Positions 7,904 through 15,108 of a stretch of DNA of 31,477 nucleotides are shown here, one piece after another; positions within the stretch are counted from its first letter, which is position 1, and each line of letters begins with the position of its first letter. The DNA is taken from positions 1 to 31,477 of the forward strand of contig CAYVWB010000052.1 of the NCBI GenBank assembly GCA_964455395.1, given 5' to 3'. The notes beneath the pieces were generated by a model. The model ran no database searches and had not been told where the DNA came from. It saw nothing but the letters and a program-made list of their open reading frames with translations. Origin of the DNA: CAYVWB01 sp964455395. GTDB lineage: Bacteria; Desulfobacterota; Desulfovibrionia; Desulfovibrionales; Desulfovibrionaceae. A program made the position numbers and the translations under genes.

Positions 7904-8584
7904 CTACCGGAGCGCGCCCTCGGCCAGGGCCGGAGGCAGCTCGGACAGGGCGTCCAGCACCAGCCGCGGATTGTGCGCCAGACACCGTTCGCGGTCGCCG
8001 TAGCCGTAGGTCATGAAGACGCCGGCGGCGCCCAGCGCCGCAGCGAAGGCCATGTCCGGTTCGCCGTCGCCCACCATGCAGAGCCGTGCGGGCTTGAGCC
8101 CGGGGAAGGCCGGGGCGATGTTCTCGTGGAAGACGCGGGGGTCCGGCTTGCGGGCGAACCCGGGGTGGTCGCCCACGCAGCGCGTCAGATAGGGGGCCAG
8201 GCCCATGCGCGCCGCCGAAGCCTCCACAGTGGTCTGATTCTTGTTGGAGACGACGACGAGGTCGTAGCCGGCGTCACTGAGCGTGGCCACGGTTTCCAAG
8301 GCGCCTGGAAAGAGTTGCGTGCGCGCGGCTTCGTACTCCGGATAGACCGCCTGGTACCGCGTCATCCATGGAGCCAGCTCCTCCTCGGAGGCTTCTGCCA
8401 GGGACGGGTGCAGTTGCCTGAAGGTCGCGGCGAGGCCTTGTCCCACGGCGCTGCGCACGGCGTCCGTCGGGGGCGCGGGCGTCCCGAATTCGCTGAAGAC
8501 CACCGTCATGGCTGCGGCGATGGCCGGGACGCTGTGGGCCAACGTGCCGTCGTAGTCGAAACAGATGACGTCGAATTGTCGCAT
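7904..8584 (-). CDS. HAD-family hydrolase, phosphoglycolate-phosphatase-like
   Basis: The 226-residue protein has all four HAD motifs: DYDGTL at 10-15 (D10 nucleophile, D12 acid/base), VVVSNKN with the motif II serine, ARKPDPRVF with the motif III lysine, and VGDGEPDM with the acidic motif IV. The cap domain between motifs I and II is the helical C1 type found in Gph and similar phosphatases, so phosphoglycolate or another small phosphate ester is a likely substrate; the exact one cannot be read from sequence. The ATG at 8584 gives the family-typical N-terminus (MRQFDVICFDYDGT); an extension to 8668 would run into the divergent promoter region. GGAAG lies upstream at modest strength. It leads a two-gene unit with ridA. 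Confidence 0.85.
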   Translation of the reverse strand: MRQFDVICFDYDGTLAHSVPAIAAAMTVVFSEFGTPAPPTDAVRSAVGQGLAATFRQLHPSLAEASEEELAPWMTRYQAVYPEYEAARTQLFPGALETVATLSDAGYDLVVVSNKNQTTVEASAARMGLAPYLTRCVGDHPGFARKPDPRVFHENIAPAFPGLKPARLCMVGDGEPDMAFAAALGAAGVFMTYGYGDRERCLAHNPRLVLDALSELPPALAEGALR

Positions 8585-8613
8585 GAAAGAAGCTTCCCGC
8601 GCGCCAGCGCGTC

Positions 8614-8642
8614 TGTACGGACTCTGCGAGCCGTGGTATGGT
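8614..8642 (+). promoter_or_regulatory. Weak candidate promoter for the His-rich reductase gene
   Basis: TGTACG (8614-8619), a 17-base spacer and TATGGT (8637-8642) lie in the short divergent region, placing a transcript start about 35 bases before the ATG at 8683. Matches to consensus are partial (3/6 and 4/6). Confidence 0.25.
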
Positions 8643-8682
8643 GCGGATTCAACCTCAACCCTGTTCATGCCGAAGGGTACCC

Positions 8683-10608
8683 ATGAACCTCAATCCTTTC
8701 AAGAAAAAGCCGCGGAAAGAGGCCATGTCTGCAGACCATACGCACGATCACGACCATGACCACCGCCATGACCACCACCATGGCCATGCGCATTCGCACG
8801 ACCACGACCACGACCACCACCATGATCATGACCACCACCATGATCATGACCACCACGGCGCGGCTTTGCCTCTGGAAGACGACGCAGAAGGCTGGTTCCT
8901 GCCGCCGGACAGCCGCGAGACCATCGCCAAGCTCTTCACCCGGCTCAAGGACCCGGTGGCCATGGAGGTCTTCTACGACCCGCACATCAACCCGGTCTAC
9001 ACGGAATTTCTGCAGAAATTCGCCAGAGATGTGGCGCGCTTGAACGAGAAGATCACCCTCGCCGCGCACTTGCTGGACTCGGACCGCGGCCGCGCGCTGG
9101 GTGTTGGCTTCTCCCCCACCCTGGCGTTGGCGCCGGAGCGCTGCCGCATCTTCTTCCGGGGCGCCCCCCTGGGCGAGGAAGGCCGCTCCTTCATGCAGGC
9201 CATCATGCAGCTTTCGGAGGGCGGCTCCGGCCTCACCCAGATGAGCAAGGAGCTTTTGGCGAACCTGCAGGACCCACGGGAGGTGAAGGTGTTCGTGAAC
9301 CCGGGGTGTCCCTACTGCCCGGGCCAGGTGACGCACGCCATCCGGTGCGCTCTGGAGCGACCGGACCTCATCCGGGTGGAGGTGGTGGACACCTCCCAGG
9401 ACGCCGCCACCGCAGAGGCCTACAACGTGGGCAGCGTGCCGCACACCGTGATCAACAACGTGGTCCACGGTCTCGGGTTGATGGACGAAGCGCGCTTGGC
9501 CCTGGAGCTCCTCACCCTGACCAGCGCTGAAGACCTGCTGGACGAAGCCGCAGCCAAGGGCGACGCCAGCGAACTTGCCGGCGCGCAGATCCCCGAGCGT
9601 GTGGCTTCCGAAATCCTCAGTCAGGCGCTCCATCACGAGCACCACCATCACCATCATGAACATGGTCTGGATGTCCAACAGGTGGACAGCGTCATCGTCG
9701 GCGCGGGGCCTGCAGGGCTCTCCGCCGCCATTTACGCCGTGCGGGCAGGCCTCTCCGCCGTGGTCCTGGAGAAGAAGATGGTGGGCGGAGCCGTGGCCAT
9801 CACTCCTGTCGTGGAGAACTACCCCGGCTTCAGCAAGGTGGCGGGCAAGCAGCTCATGAGCGTAATGGGTGACCACGCCCGCGAGTACTGCGACATCCGC
9901 GAGGGCGTGGGCGTGGACGAAGTGAAGGTGGGCAAGCACCTGGAAGTCTACGCCGGGGAGACGGTGTTCGTCGCCAACAGCATCATCCTCGCCACGGGAG
10001 CCACCTGGAAGAAGCTGCACGTCCCCGGCGAGGACAAGTACGCCGGCGCCGGCGTGAGCTCGTGCGCTTCCTGCGACGGCTACATGTTCAAGAACAAACG
10101 GGTGATCGTGGTGGGAGGCGGCAACACTGCGCTCACGGACGCGCTGCACCTCGCCAACCTCGGCGTGGATGTCACCATCGTGCATCGTCGCGACGCCTTC
10201 CGCGGGCAACAGCACTTGCAGGATTCCGTGGCCAAAGCCGAAATCCCCGTCATCTGGAACGCCGAAGTGGAGGAAGTCCTCGGCGATGGGACGCGCGTCA
10301 CCGGGGTCCGCCTGCGTGACGCACAGACCGGCGAGAGCCGGGAAGCGCCTGTTGACGGCGTCTTCGTGGCCATCGGCGTGACGCCGAACAACCAGATCGC
10401 GCAAGACCTCGGTCTGGACATGGACGAGCGCGGCTTCATCGCCGTGGACCGCAAGATGCGCACCTCCATCCCGCGCATCTACGCCGCCGGCGACGTGACC
10501 GGTGGACAACTGCAGATCGTCACCGCCATCGGCGAAGGCTCGGCTGCAGCCATGACCGCTTTCGAAGACATGAGCCACCCCTACTGGAAGCACCCCGCGC
10601 AGGCGTGA
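8683..10608 (+). CDS. AhpF-like thioredoxin-fold/thioredoxin-reductase flavoprotein with histidine-rich blocks
   Basis: The 641-residue protein has a short basic start, a histidine-rich block (24 His in residues 19-58), two thioredoxin-like folds (about 70-185 and 198-285), a second block (9 His in 317-327) and a thioredoxin-reductase module (333-636). The first fold has no CxxC; the second has CPYC (209-212), the arrangement of the AhpF N-terminal domain. The reductase part has the FAD motif GAGPAG (340-345), the redox pair CASC (461-464, usually CATC), the NADPH motif GGGNTA (478-483) and the C-terminal FAD sequence YAAGDVTGG. It should pass electrons from NAD(P)H through CASC to CPYC and on to a peroxiredoxin or other disulfide partner; no ahpC is nearby. 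The His blocks probably bind metal. An ATG at 8725, also with a purine-rich site, would keep the His blocks. Confidence 0.9.
   Translation: MNLNPFKKKPRKEAMSADHTHDHDHDHRHDHHHGHAHSHDHDHDHHHDHDHHHDHDHHGAALPLEDDAEGWFLPPDSRETIAKLFTRLKDPVAMEVFYDPHINPVYTEFLQKFARDVARLNEKITLAAHLLDSDRGRALGVGFSPTLALAPERCRIFFRGAPLGEEGRSFMQAIMQLSEGGSGLTQMSKELLANLQDPREVKVFVNPGCPYCPGQVTHAIRCALERPDLIRVEVVDTSQDAATAEAYNVGSVPHTVINNVVHGLGLMDEARLALELLTLTSAEDLLDEAAAKGDASELAGAQIPERVASEILSQALHHEHHHHHHEHGLDVQQVDSVIVGAGPAGLSAAIYAVRAGLSAVVLEKKMVGGAVAITPVVENYPGFSKVAGKQLMSVMGDHAREYCDIREGVGVDEVKVGKHLEVYAGETVFVANSIILATGATWKKLHVPGEDKYAGAGVSSCASCDGYMFKNKRVIVVGGGNTALTDALHLANLGVDVTIVHRRDAFRGQQHLQDSVAKAEIPVIWNAEVEEVLGDGTRVTGVRLRDAQTGESREAPVDGVFVAIGVTPNNQIAQDLGLDMDERGFIAVDRKMRTSIPRIYAAGDVTGGQLQIVTAIGEGSAAAMTAFEDMSHPYWKHPAQA
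8812..8856 (+). repeat. 18-bp in-frame tandem repeat inside the first histidine block
   Basis: GACCACCACCATGATCAT occurs twice in tandem (8812-8829 and 8830-8847) and the first nine bases repeat again (8848-8856). Each unit encodes Asp-His-His-His-Asp-His, so gain or loss of a unit keeps the reading frame. The wider block of CAT/CAC/GAC codons runs from 8737 to 8856. Confidence 0.9.
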
Positions 10609-10658
10609 CCCTCGCTGTGTTCCTCGACCCCATCATCCCGAGCGCCAGGAGCCATCCC

Positions 10659-12233
10659 ATGCCGGAAACCGCCGTCCATGTTCCCTTCACCGAGGACCCC
10701 GCCTTGCTGGACGCCCCCGTGCTCGTCACCGGCGCCACAGGCTACATCGGAGGCCGACTGGTTCCCGCGCTGCTCTCCCGAGGGCAGACTGTCCGCGCTC
10801 TGGGGCGCTCCCTGGAGAAACTCGGCTGTCGGCCGTGGGCTGCCCACCCCCGCTGCGAACTCGCTCAGGGGGACGTGCTGGACGAAGCCGCGCTGCGCCA
10901 GGCCATGGACGGCTGCCGCGCCGCGTATTACCTGGTCCACTCCATGCAACCCGGCAACGGCGACTTCCGCGAGAAGGACCGTCGCGCCGCGCAGACCTTC
11001 GCCAAGGCCGCCGAAGCCGCCGGCCTCAGGCGCATCGTCTACCTGGGCGGCATCACGCAAGAGGGCGAAGCGCTCTCCAAACACCTCGCCTCACGCGCGG
11101 AGGTGGCCCGCATCTTCATGGACTCCGCAGTGGACTTCACGGGCCTGCGCGCGGCGCAGATACTCGGCTCGGGCTCGGCTTCCTTCGAGCTCATCCGCTA
11201 TGTGGTGGAGCGCCTGCCCATCATGGTGACGCCGCGGTGGGTGAACACCGAGGCTCAGCCCATCGCCGTGGGCGACGCGCTGGGGTACCTCATGGGCGTG
11301 CTGGACCACCCCGAGGCCGTGAACCGGGAATTCGACATCGGCGGTCCCGACATCGTCACCTACCGCCAGCTCTTCGACCTCTACGCGGACGTAGCCGGCT
11401 TGCGGCGACGACTCATCATCAGCCTGCCCTACTTCACGCCGCAGCTTTCCTCCTACTGGATCGGCCTGGTGACGCCCATTCCCCCGGCGCTGGGCCGCCC
11501 GCTCATTCTGGGCATGAAGAACCGCGTGGTCTGCCACGACGACGCCATCCGCCAGCTCGTGCCCTTCGAACCCAAGGGCGTGCGCGAGACGCTGGAGATG
11601 GCCGTGAACCGGGTGGCGGAACAGACCGTGGAGACATGCTGGTCCGACGCGGGATGGACCACGCCGCCCGAGTGGCTGACCTGCGGGGACGCGGGCTACG
11701 CCGGCGGAGACGTGCTGGGCGAGGCCTTCGCCATCACGGTGGCTGCGCCGCCAGCCGAGGTGTGGCGCGAGGTGACAGCCATCGGCGGTGAAAACGGCTG
11801 GTACTGCGCGAACTTCCTGTGGAAACTGCGCGGCTGGATGGACCGGCTCATCGGCGGGCCCGGGCTGCGGCGGGGTCGTCGCCACCCCACGCAATTACAG
11901 GTGGGCGACGCCCTGGACTTCTGGCGCGTCCTCGCGCTGGAGGAGAACACGCGGCTGCTCTTGCTGGCGGAGATGAAAGCGCCCGGGGACGCGCTTCTGG
12001 AGTTCACGCTGCGTCCCGCGGGGGAGAACCGCACGGAGCTGGTGCAGACATCGAACTTTTTGCCGCGTGGCTTGCTCGGTCTGGCGTACTGGTGGGCGAC
12101 GTTTCCGGCGCACCTGTACATCTTTCGCACAACCCTCGCGAATATCGCCAAGCAGATGGACGCCGAAGTGCTCAGCGGCCCCACCTGGGTGACGCGCGAA
12201 CAAGGCCGTAGCGCGTGCAAGATTGATTTATAG
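10659..12233 (+). CDS. SDR/NmrA-like NAD(P)-binding protein with C-terminal DUF2867 domain
   Basis: The 524-residue protein begins with a Rossmann-fold atypical short-chain dehydrogenase domain: TGATGYIGG (24-32) binds the dinucleotide, and the region to about 330 continues like NAD(P)-binding NmrA/epimerase relatives (YYLVHSM, RRIVYLGG, FDIGGPDIVTYRQL). The C-terminal part (about 345-510) resembles DUF2867, a START-like fold often fused to such dehydrogenases. The substrate is unknown. The ATG at 10659 has AGGAG seven bases upstream; a GTG at 10605 that overlaps the reductase stop as GTGA is possible but lacks a clear ribosome site. The 50-base gap and shared strand suggest co-transcription with the His-rich reductase, hinting at a redox role. 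Confidence 0.82.
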   Translation: MPETAVHVPFTEDPALLDAPVLVTGATGYIGGRLVPALLSRGQTVRALGRSLEKLGCRPWAAHPRCELAQGDVLDEAALRQAMDGCRAAYYLVHSMQPGNGDFREKDRRAAQTFAKAAEAAGLRRIVYLGGITQEGEALSKHLASRAEVARIFMDSAVDFTGLRAAQILGSGSASFELIRYVVERLPIMVTPRWVNTEAQPIAVGDALGYLMGVLDHPEAVNREFDIGGPDIVTYRQLFDLYADVAGLRRRLIISLPYFTPQLSSYWIGLVTPIPPALGRPLILGMKNRVVCHDDAIRQLVPFEPKGVRETLEMAVNRVAEQTVETCWSDAGWTTPPEWLTCGDAGYAGGDVLGEAFAITVAAPPAEVWREVTAIGGENGWYCANFLWKLRGWMDRLIGGPGLRRGRRHPTQLQVGDALDFWRVLALEENTRLLLLAEMKAPGDALLEFTLRPAGENRTELVQTSNFLPRGLLGLAYWWATFPAHLYIFRTTLANIAKQMDAEVLSGPTWVTREQGRSACKIDL

Positions 12234-12241
12234 AAAGAAGC

Positions 12242-12270
12242 TTGACTTCTGTCGCTCTCCATGGTGTACT
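12242..12270 (+). promoter_or_regulatory. Candidate promoter of the AbiC-like gene
   Basis: TTGACT (12242-12247) and TGTACT (12265-12270) are separated by exactly 17 bases and score 5/6 and 4/6 against sigma-70 consensus. The -10 overlaps the left arm of the inverted repeat at 12266-12290. A transcript from it would start near 12277. Confidence 0.45.
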
Positions 12271-12290
12271 CCTTATCAAGCAAGGAGTAC
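12266..12290 (+). promoter_or_regulatory. Perfect 9-bp inverted repeat covering the -10 and the ribosome binding site
   Basis: GTACTCCTT (12266-12274) and AAGGAGTAC (12282-12290) are exact reverse complements around ATCAAGC. The right arm contains the Shine-Dalgarno AAGGAG (12282-12287) of the gene starting at 12296. As DNA it has the shape of a repressor operator at a promoter; in a read-through mRNA from the upstream gene it would fold and hide the ribosome site. Confidence 0.7.
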
Positions 12291-12295
12291 TTTCG

Positions 12296-13090
12296 ATGAG
12301 CAAGAGCACCTGGATATATATCACTACCCCCCTTTGCGTCATTGGCTTGTGGTGGCTGATCGGCTTTGCGATGCCTGTTTGGTATTATGACCTTCCCAGC
12401 CAAGAGCATGGCATCATGCGTATTTTTGTAGACAATATAGATGCTTCGCAAGATGCCGACCAAGAATTCGGCGCTTTCGGCGAACGCTTTGGCGCGGCAA
12501 GTTCGCTTTTCTCAGCATTGGCGCTGGCCGGTGTCATCATTGCGCTTTTCTTGCAGCAGCATGACATGAAAGAGACCAAAGAGAGCATCAGCCAGCAAGT
12601 AAACGCACTGGAAAGGATTTCATACGCCACCAAGGAGACCCAAGAGAAAACATCAGAGAGTATCTATATTACCACATTCTTCAGTCTTCTGAAAAAGCAC
12701 GAAGAACTGCAGGGAAAAATACACTGCAAACCAGCACGCACTAGCGACGAGCCAATACGTGGACTTAGAGCCATCACATCCCATAATGACAAAATCGCTG
12801 GGTTTGAACAAGGGGCATTCATAGGCAAGCTTACAGACTACATGGAAGAAGCGACACAAAATTGCGCTTTCATGGACAAATCCTATGAGAGCTTCAGAAT
12901 GATCAACGAATACATTGCCCGGACGTCTGCGCAAGACAAAAAGACCATGGAACTACTGCGTGACATCCTGAAGGCCAACATGACGGATCACGAGCTGCAC
13001 TTCTATCAATACCTTCAGAACTACAAGACCGGCAATCAAGCTACCCATGAGCCCTTTACGACTACGAAGATTTTCGATGACCTCCCCTGA
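12296..13090 (+). CDS. Putative AbiC-type phage abortive-infection membrane protein
   Basis: The 264-residue protein has two predicted membrane helices (about 7-29 and 66-87), a charged coiled-coil stretch (88-122) and a cytoplasmic helical domain. TTFFSLLKKHEELQGKI (126-142), GFEQGAF (169-175), FRMINEYI (200-207) and ILKANMTDHELHFYQYL (224-240) line up, from memory, with the pattern of the putative AbiC family (Pfam putAbiC): a TFF-LL--H start, a G--AF segment, an FR-L-- helix and a final ILRAQLS--EL-L-Y segment. Base composition differs sharply from its neighbours: 25 of 60 bases are G or C at 12841-12900, against 46 of 60 at 11701-11760. The ATG has AAGGAG eight bases upstream. The gene sits alone between an SDR gene and yccF, with 8 bases to the convergent yccF stop. 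Horizontal acquisition and a defence role are inferences; a generic two-helix membrane protein remains possible. Confidence 0.6.
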   Translation: MSKSTWIYITTPLCVIGLWWLIGFAMPVWYYDLPSQEHGIMRIFVDNIDASQDADQEFGAFGERFGAASSLFSALALAGVIIALFLQQHDMKETKESISQQVNALERISYATKETQEKTSESIYITTFFSLLKKHEELQGKIHCKPARTSDEPIRGLRAITSHNDKIAGFEQGAFIGKLTDYMEEATQNCAFMDKSYESFRMINEYIARTSAQDKKTMELLRDILKANMTDHELHFYQYLQNYKTGNQATHEPFTTTKIFDDLP

Positions 13091-13098
13091 CCCCCCCT

Positions 13099-13506
13099 TT
13101 ACTCCACCTCCGCATAGTCCACCACCGTGACGCCCACCGGCGAGAGACACAGCTTCGCCAGCTTGAGGTGCTGGATCGCGAAGGGGATGCCGATGATCGT
13201 CACGGCCAGCGCCACCGCTTCCGCCAAATGCCCGATGGCCAGCCAGACGCCCGCCAGCACGAACCACAGCACGTTCGCCAGAAACCCCATGGGACCTGTG
13301 CCCAGGTCCTCGTGGCCTGTCACGTACTCGCGCTCACGCGTCGTCTTGCCGAAGGGCCAGAACGCCAGCAATCCGATCCGGAAACACGCCGCCCCCCACG
13401 GCGCCCCGATGATCGTGATGTACATGATCACCCCGGCCAGCCACCACAACAATCCCATCACGAAGCCACCCAGCACGAACCACAGGATGTTCAACAACGT
13501 ACGCAT
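13099..13506 (-). CDS. yccF: YccF domain inner-membrane protein
   Basis: The 135-residue protein has the repeated YccF layout: two similar halves, each beginning LLNILWFVLGG / LANVLWFVLAG and continuing with a second membrane stretch ending in TIIGAPWG / TIIGIPFA. A charged linker (about 54-70) separates them. YccF proteins are small inner-membrane proteins of unknown function. AAGGAGG lies just upstream of the start. It is convergent with the AbiC-like gene, whose stop is eight bases away, and divergent from the SemiSWEET gene. Confidence 0.93.
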   Translation of the reverse strand: MRTLLNILWFVLGGFVMGLLWWLAGVIMYITIIGAPWGAACFRIGLLAFWPFGKTTREREYVTGHEDLGTGPMGFLANVLWFVLAGVWLAIGHLAEAVALAVTIIGIPFAIQHLKLAKLCLSPVGVTVVDYAEVE

Positions 13507-13527
13507 GGTCTCCTCCTTGCGGACGTC

Positions 13528-13556
13528 TTGTGCGCCCGCGCAAGATTAGGCATACT
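13528..13556 (+). promoter_or_regulatory. Weak candidate promoter for the SemiSWEET-kinase pair
   Basis: TTGTGC (13528-13533), 17 bases, then CATACT (13551-13556). It would give a leader of about 70 bases before the ATG at 13633. Only partial consensus matches support it. Confidence 0.25.
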
Positions 13557-13583
13557 CCTCTTGACGGCCTTTCCGTCGTCACC

Positions 13584-13611
13584 ATTCTACGCCACTTGTC
13601 GCACGGCGCAA
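13584..13611 (-). promoter_or_regulatory. Candidate promoter for yccF
   Basis: On the minus strand TTGCGC (13611-13606) is followed after 16 bases by TAGAAT (13589-13584), a 5/6 match to the -10 consensus. The start would be about 70 bases before the yccF ATG. Confidence 0.35.
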
Positions 13612-13632
13612 GCGCGCCGTCCGGAGCGCACC

Positions 13633-13923
13633 ATGGACACGCCCTACTGGGTGGAGCTGGTCGGCGGAGTCGCCGGCGTGTTGACCACCCTCGCCTTCCT
13701 GCCGCAGGCCTTGAAGGTCTACCGCACCAAATCCGTACACGACATCTCCCTGCCCACGTTCCTCATGTTCACCTGCGGCGTCAGCTGCTGGTTCGTCTAC
13801 GGGCTCTTCATCCAGTCCATCTCCATCGCGGCGGCCAACATCATCACCTTGGCCATCGCACTCTCCATCCTCATCATGAAGCTGCGCTATGGCGCGCGGC
13901 GCCGCAGCTTGGAGGAGCGCTGA
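13633..13923 (+). CDS. SemiSWEET sugar transporter (PQ-loop, MtN3-like)
   Basis: At 96 residues with three membrane helices (about 6-28, 39-60 and 62-84) and the proline-glutamine motif FLPQALKVYRTKS (22-34), this is a bacterial SemiSWEET, one half of a SWEET-type transporter that dimerises to pass small sugars across the inner membrane. DISLPTFLMF and the tryptophan in helix 2 (CWFVYG) are also typical. The ATG at 13633 has CGGAG upstream; the frame is open further upstream but across the yccF gene and with no membrane helices, so that extension is a shadow. The histidine kinase gene begins six bases after its stop, so the two are probably co-transcribed. Confidence 0.9.
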   Translation: MDTPYWVELVGGVAGVLTTLAFLPQALKVYRTKSVHDISLPTFLMFTCGVSCWFVYGLFIQSISIAAANIITLAIALSILIMKLRYGARRRSLEER

Positions 13924-13929
13924 CCCTCC

Positions 13930-15018
13930 ATGCCGGACGACTTCGAATCCATCCAGATCACGACGCTGATCAACGCCATCTTCTACGCCACCCCCGTGGG
14001 GCTGGCGCTCTTCGGCGAAAACGTTGACAAAGTCTACGCCAACCAGACCTTCTGTGAAATCTTCGGCTATGAATGCGAGATGCTCCAGAAGGACATGGAA
14101 GCCGTGGCCATGCTGCCCGCGCAGATCGTCGCAGACATCCGCGCACGCTACCCCTTCCTCAATGAGCGTGAACAGCCCGCTGCCCCGCAACGCCATGCCG
14201 CCACGAAGCGCTCCGGCGAACCCCTCGTGGTCCGGGTGACAACAGCACCCTTCGAAACAAACGGCCGCCGCTTCACCGTCTACACTCTCTCGGACATCAC
14301 CGAGCTGGAGCAACTGCGCCAACATAACGCCGACGCCCGACGCGTGGTGCGCCACGACCTGCGCAACTACATCGCCAGCATGGGCGCCGCCGCCGAAATG
14401 CTCGCCGAGGCTTGCGCCCACGACAATGCCGATCTCCGCCACGAAATGCTCGAATACATCCGCCAGACCGTGCTGGACGCCACGGACCTCATGGAGAACG
14501 CGCAGCAAGCCATGCTCATCGAGGAACAGGCCTATACCATCACGAAGACACGTCTGGACCTGACCCAATCCCTGGACAGCGCCGTGCGTACCGTCGCCGA
14601 ACTCGCCCGCAAACGCGACATCCACATCCACATCACGCCATGCCTCGACACGGCTGACGAGCAGACCGGTCTATGCGCCGAGGCCCCCCTCCTCGTCAAC
14701 GGCGAGCGCACACTCCTCACCCGCATGTTCATCAACCTCCTCAAGAACGCCGTGGAAGCCGCGCCTGCTGGCGGCGCGGTCCACGTGACCCTGAAACGCA
14801 ACGCTGAAGCCGTGACGGTCCGGATGACCAACCCCGGCGCCGTGGACCCCGTGCTCCGCGAGCGCGTCTTCGAAAAATACGCCACCAGCAAGGACCAAGG
14901 CGTGGGACTCGGCTGCTACATCGCCCGACGCATCGCCGAACTCCATGGCGGGACCCTCGCCCTGGACGAACGCCCCGGCCACGTCGCCATGACCGTGACG
15001 CTGCCCAAGGCGCCCTAG
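13930..15018 (+). CDS. PAS-domain sensor histidine kinase
   Basis: The 362-residue protein is soluble, with a PAS domain (about 10-125, ending in the common TLSDITELEQLR linker), a dimerisation/phosphoacceptor helix with H142 in RHDLRNYIAS, and an ATPase domain with the N box at LLKNAVEA (N273) and the G2 region GVGLGCYIARRIAELHGG. It lacks membrane segments, so it should sense a cytoplasmic or membrane-associated signal. There is no response regulator next to it; the tandem receiver 8 kb upstream is one possible partner. The ATG at 13930 follows the SemiSWEET stop by six bases with GGAGGAG in the end of that gene. The 90 bases after it, before the convergent phosphatase gene, hold no clear terminator. 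Confidence 0.92.
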   Translation: MPDDFESIQITTLINAIFYATPVGLALFGENVDKVYANQTFCEIFGYECEMLQKDMEAVAMLPAQIVADIRARYPFLNEREQPAAPQRHAATKRSGEPLVVRVTTAPFETNGRRFTVYTLSDITELEQLRQHNADARRVVRHDLRNYIASMGAAAEMLAEACAHDNADLRHEMLEYIRQTVLDATDLMENAQQAMLIEEQAYTITKTRLDLTQSLDSAVRTVAELARKRDIHIHITPCLDTADEQTGLCAEAPLLVNGERTLLTRMFINLLKNAVEAAPAGGAVHVTLKRNAEAVTVRMTNPGAVDPVLRERVFEKYATSKDQGVGLGCYIARRIAELHGGTLALDERPGHVAMTVTLPKAP

Positions 15019-15108
15019 CCCGCCCCCACCGAAAACCGCTTACACGCCGCCTTCCTGCATTTGGACTTGATATCGATACGGCGCCGATCTTGAGCCGCGC
15101 CACGGCCT

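Noticed and set aside
8737..8856. The CAT/CAC-rich repeats as a CRISPR array or noncoding satellite
   Set aside because: The repeats are contiguous without spacers, are in frame with a conserved flavoprotein and encode His/Asp only.
12234..12250. AGAAG-CTTGA-CTTCT as a terminator after the SDR gene
   Set aside because: The stem is only five pairs with A/T content and no T-run; it probably reflects the promoter region of the next gene.
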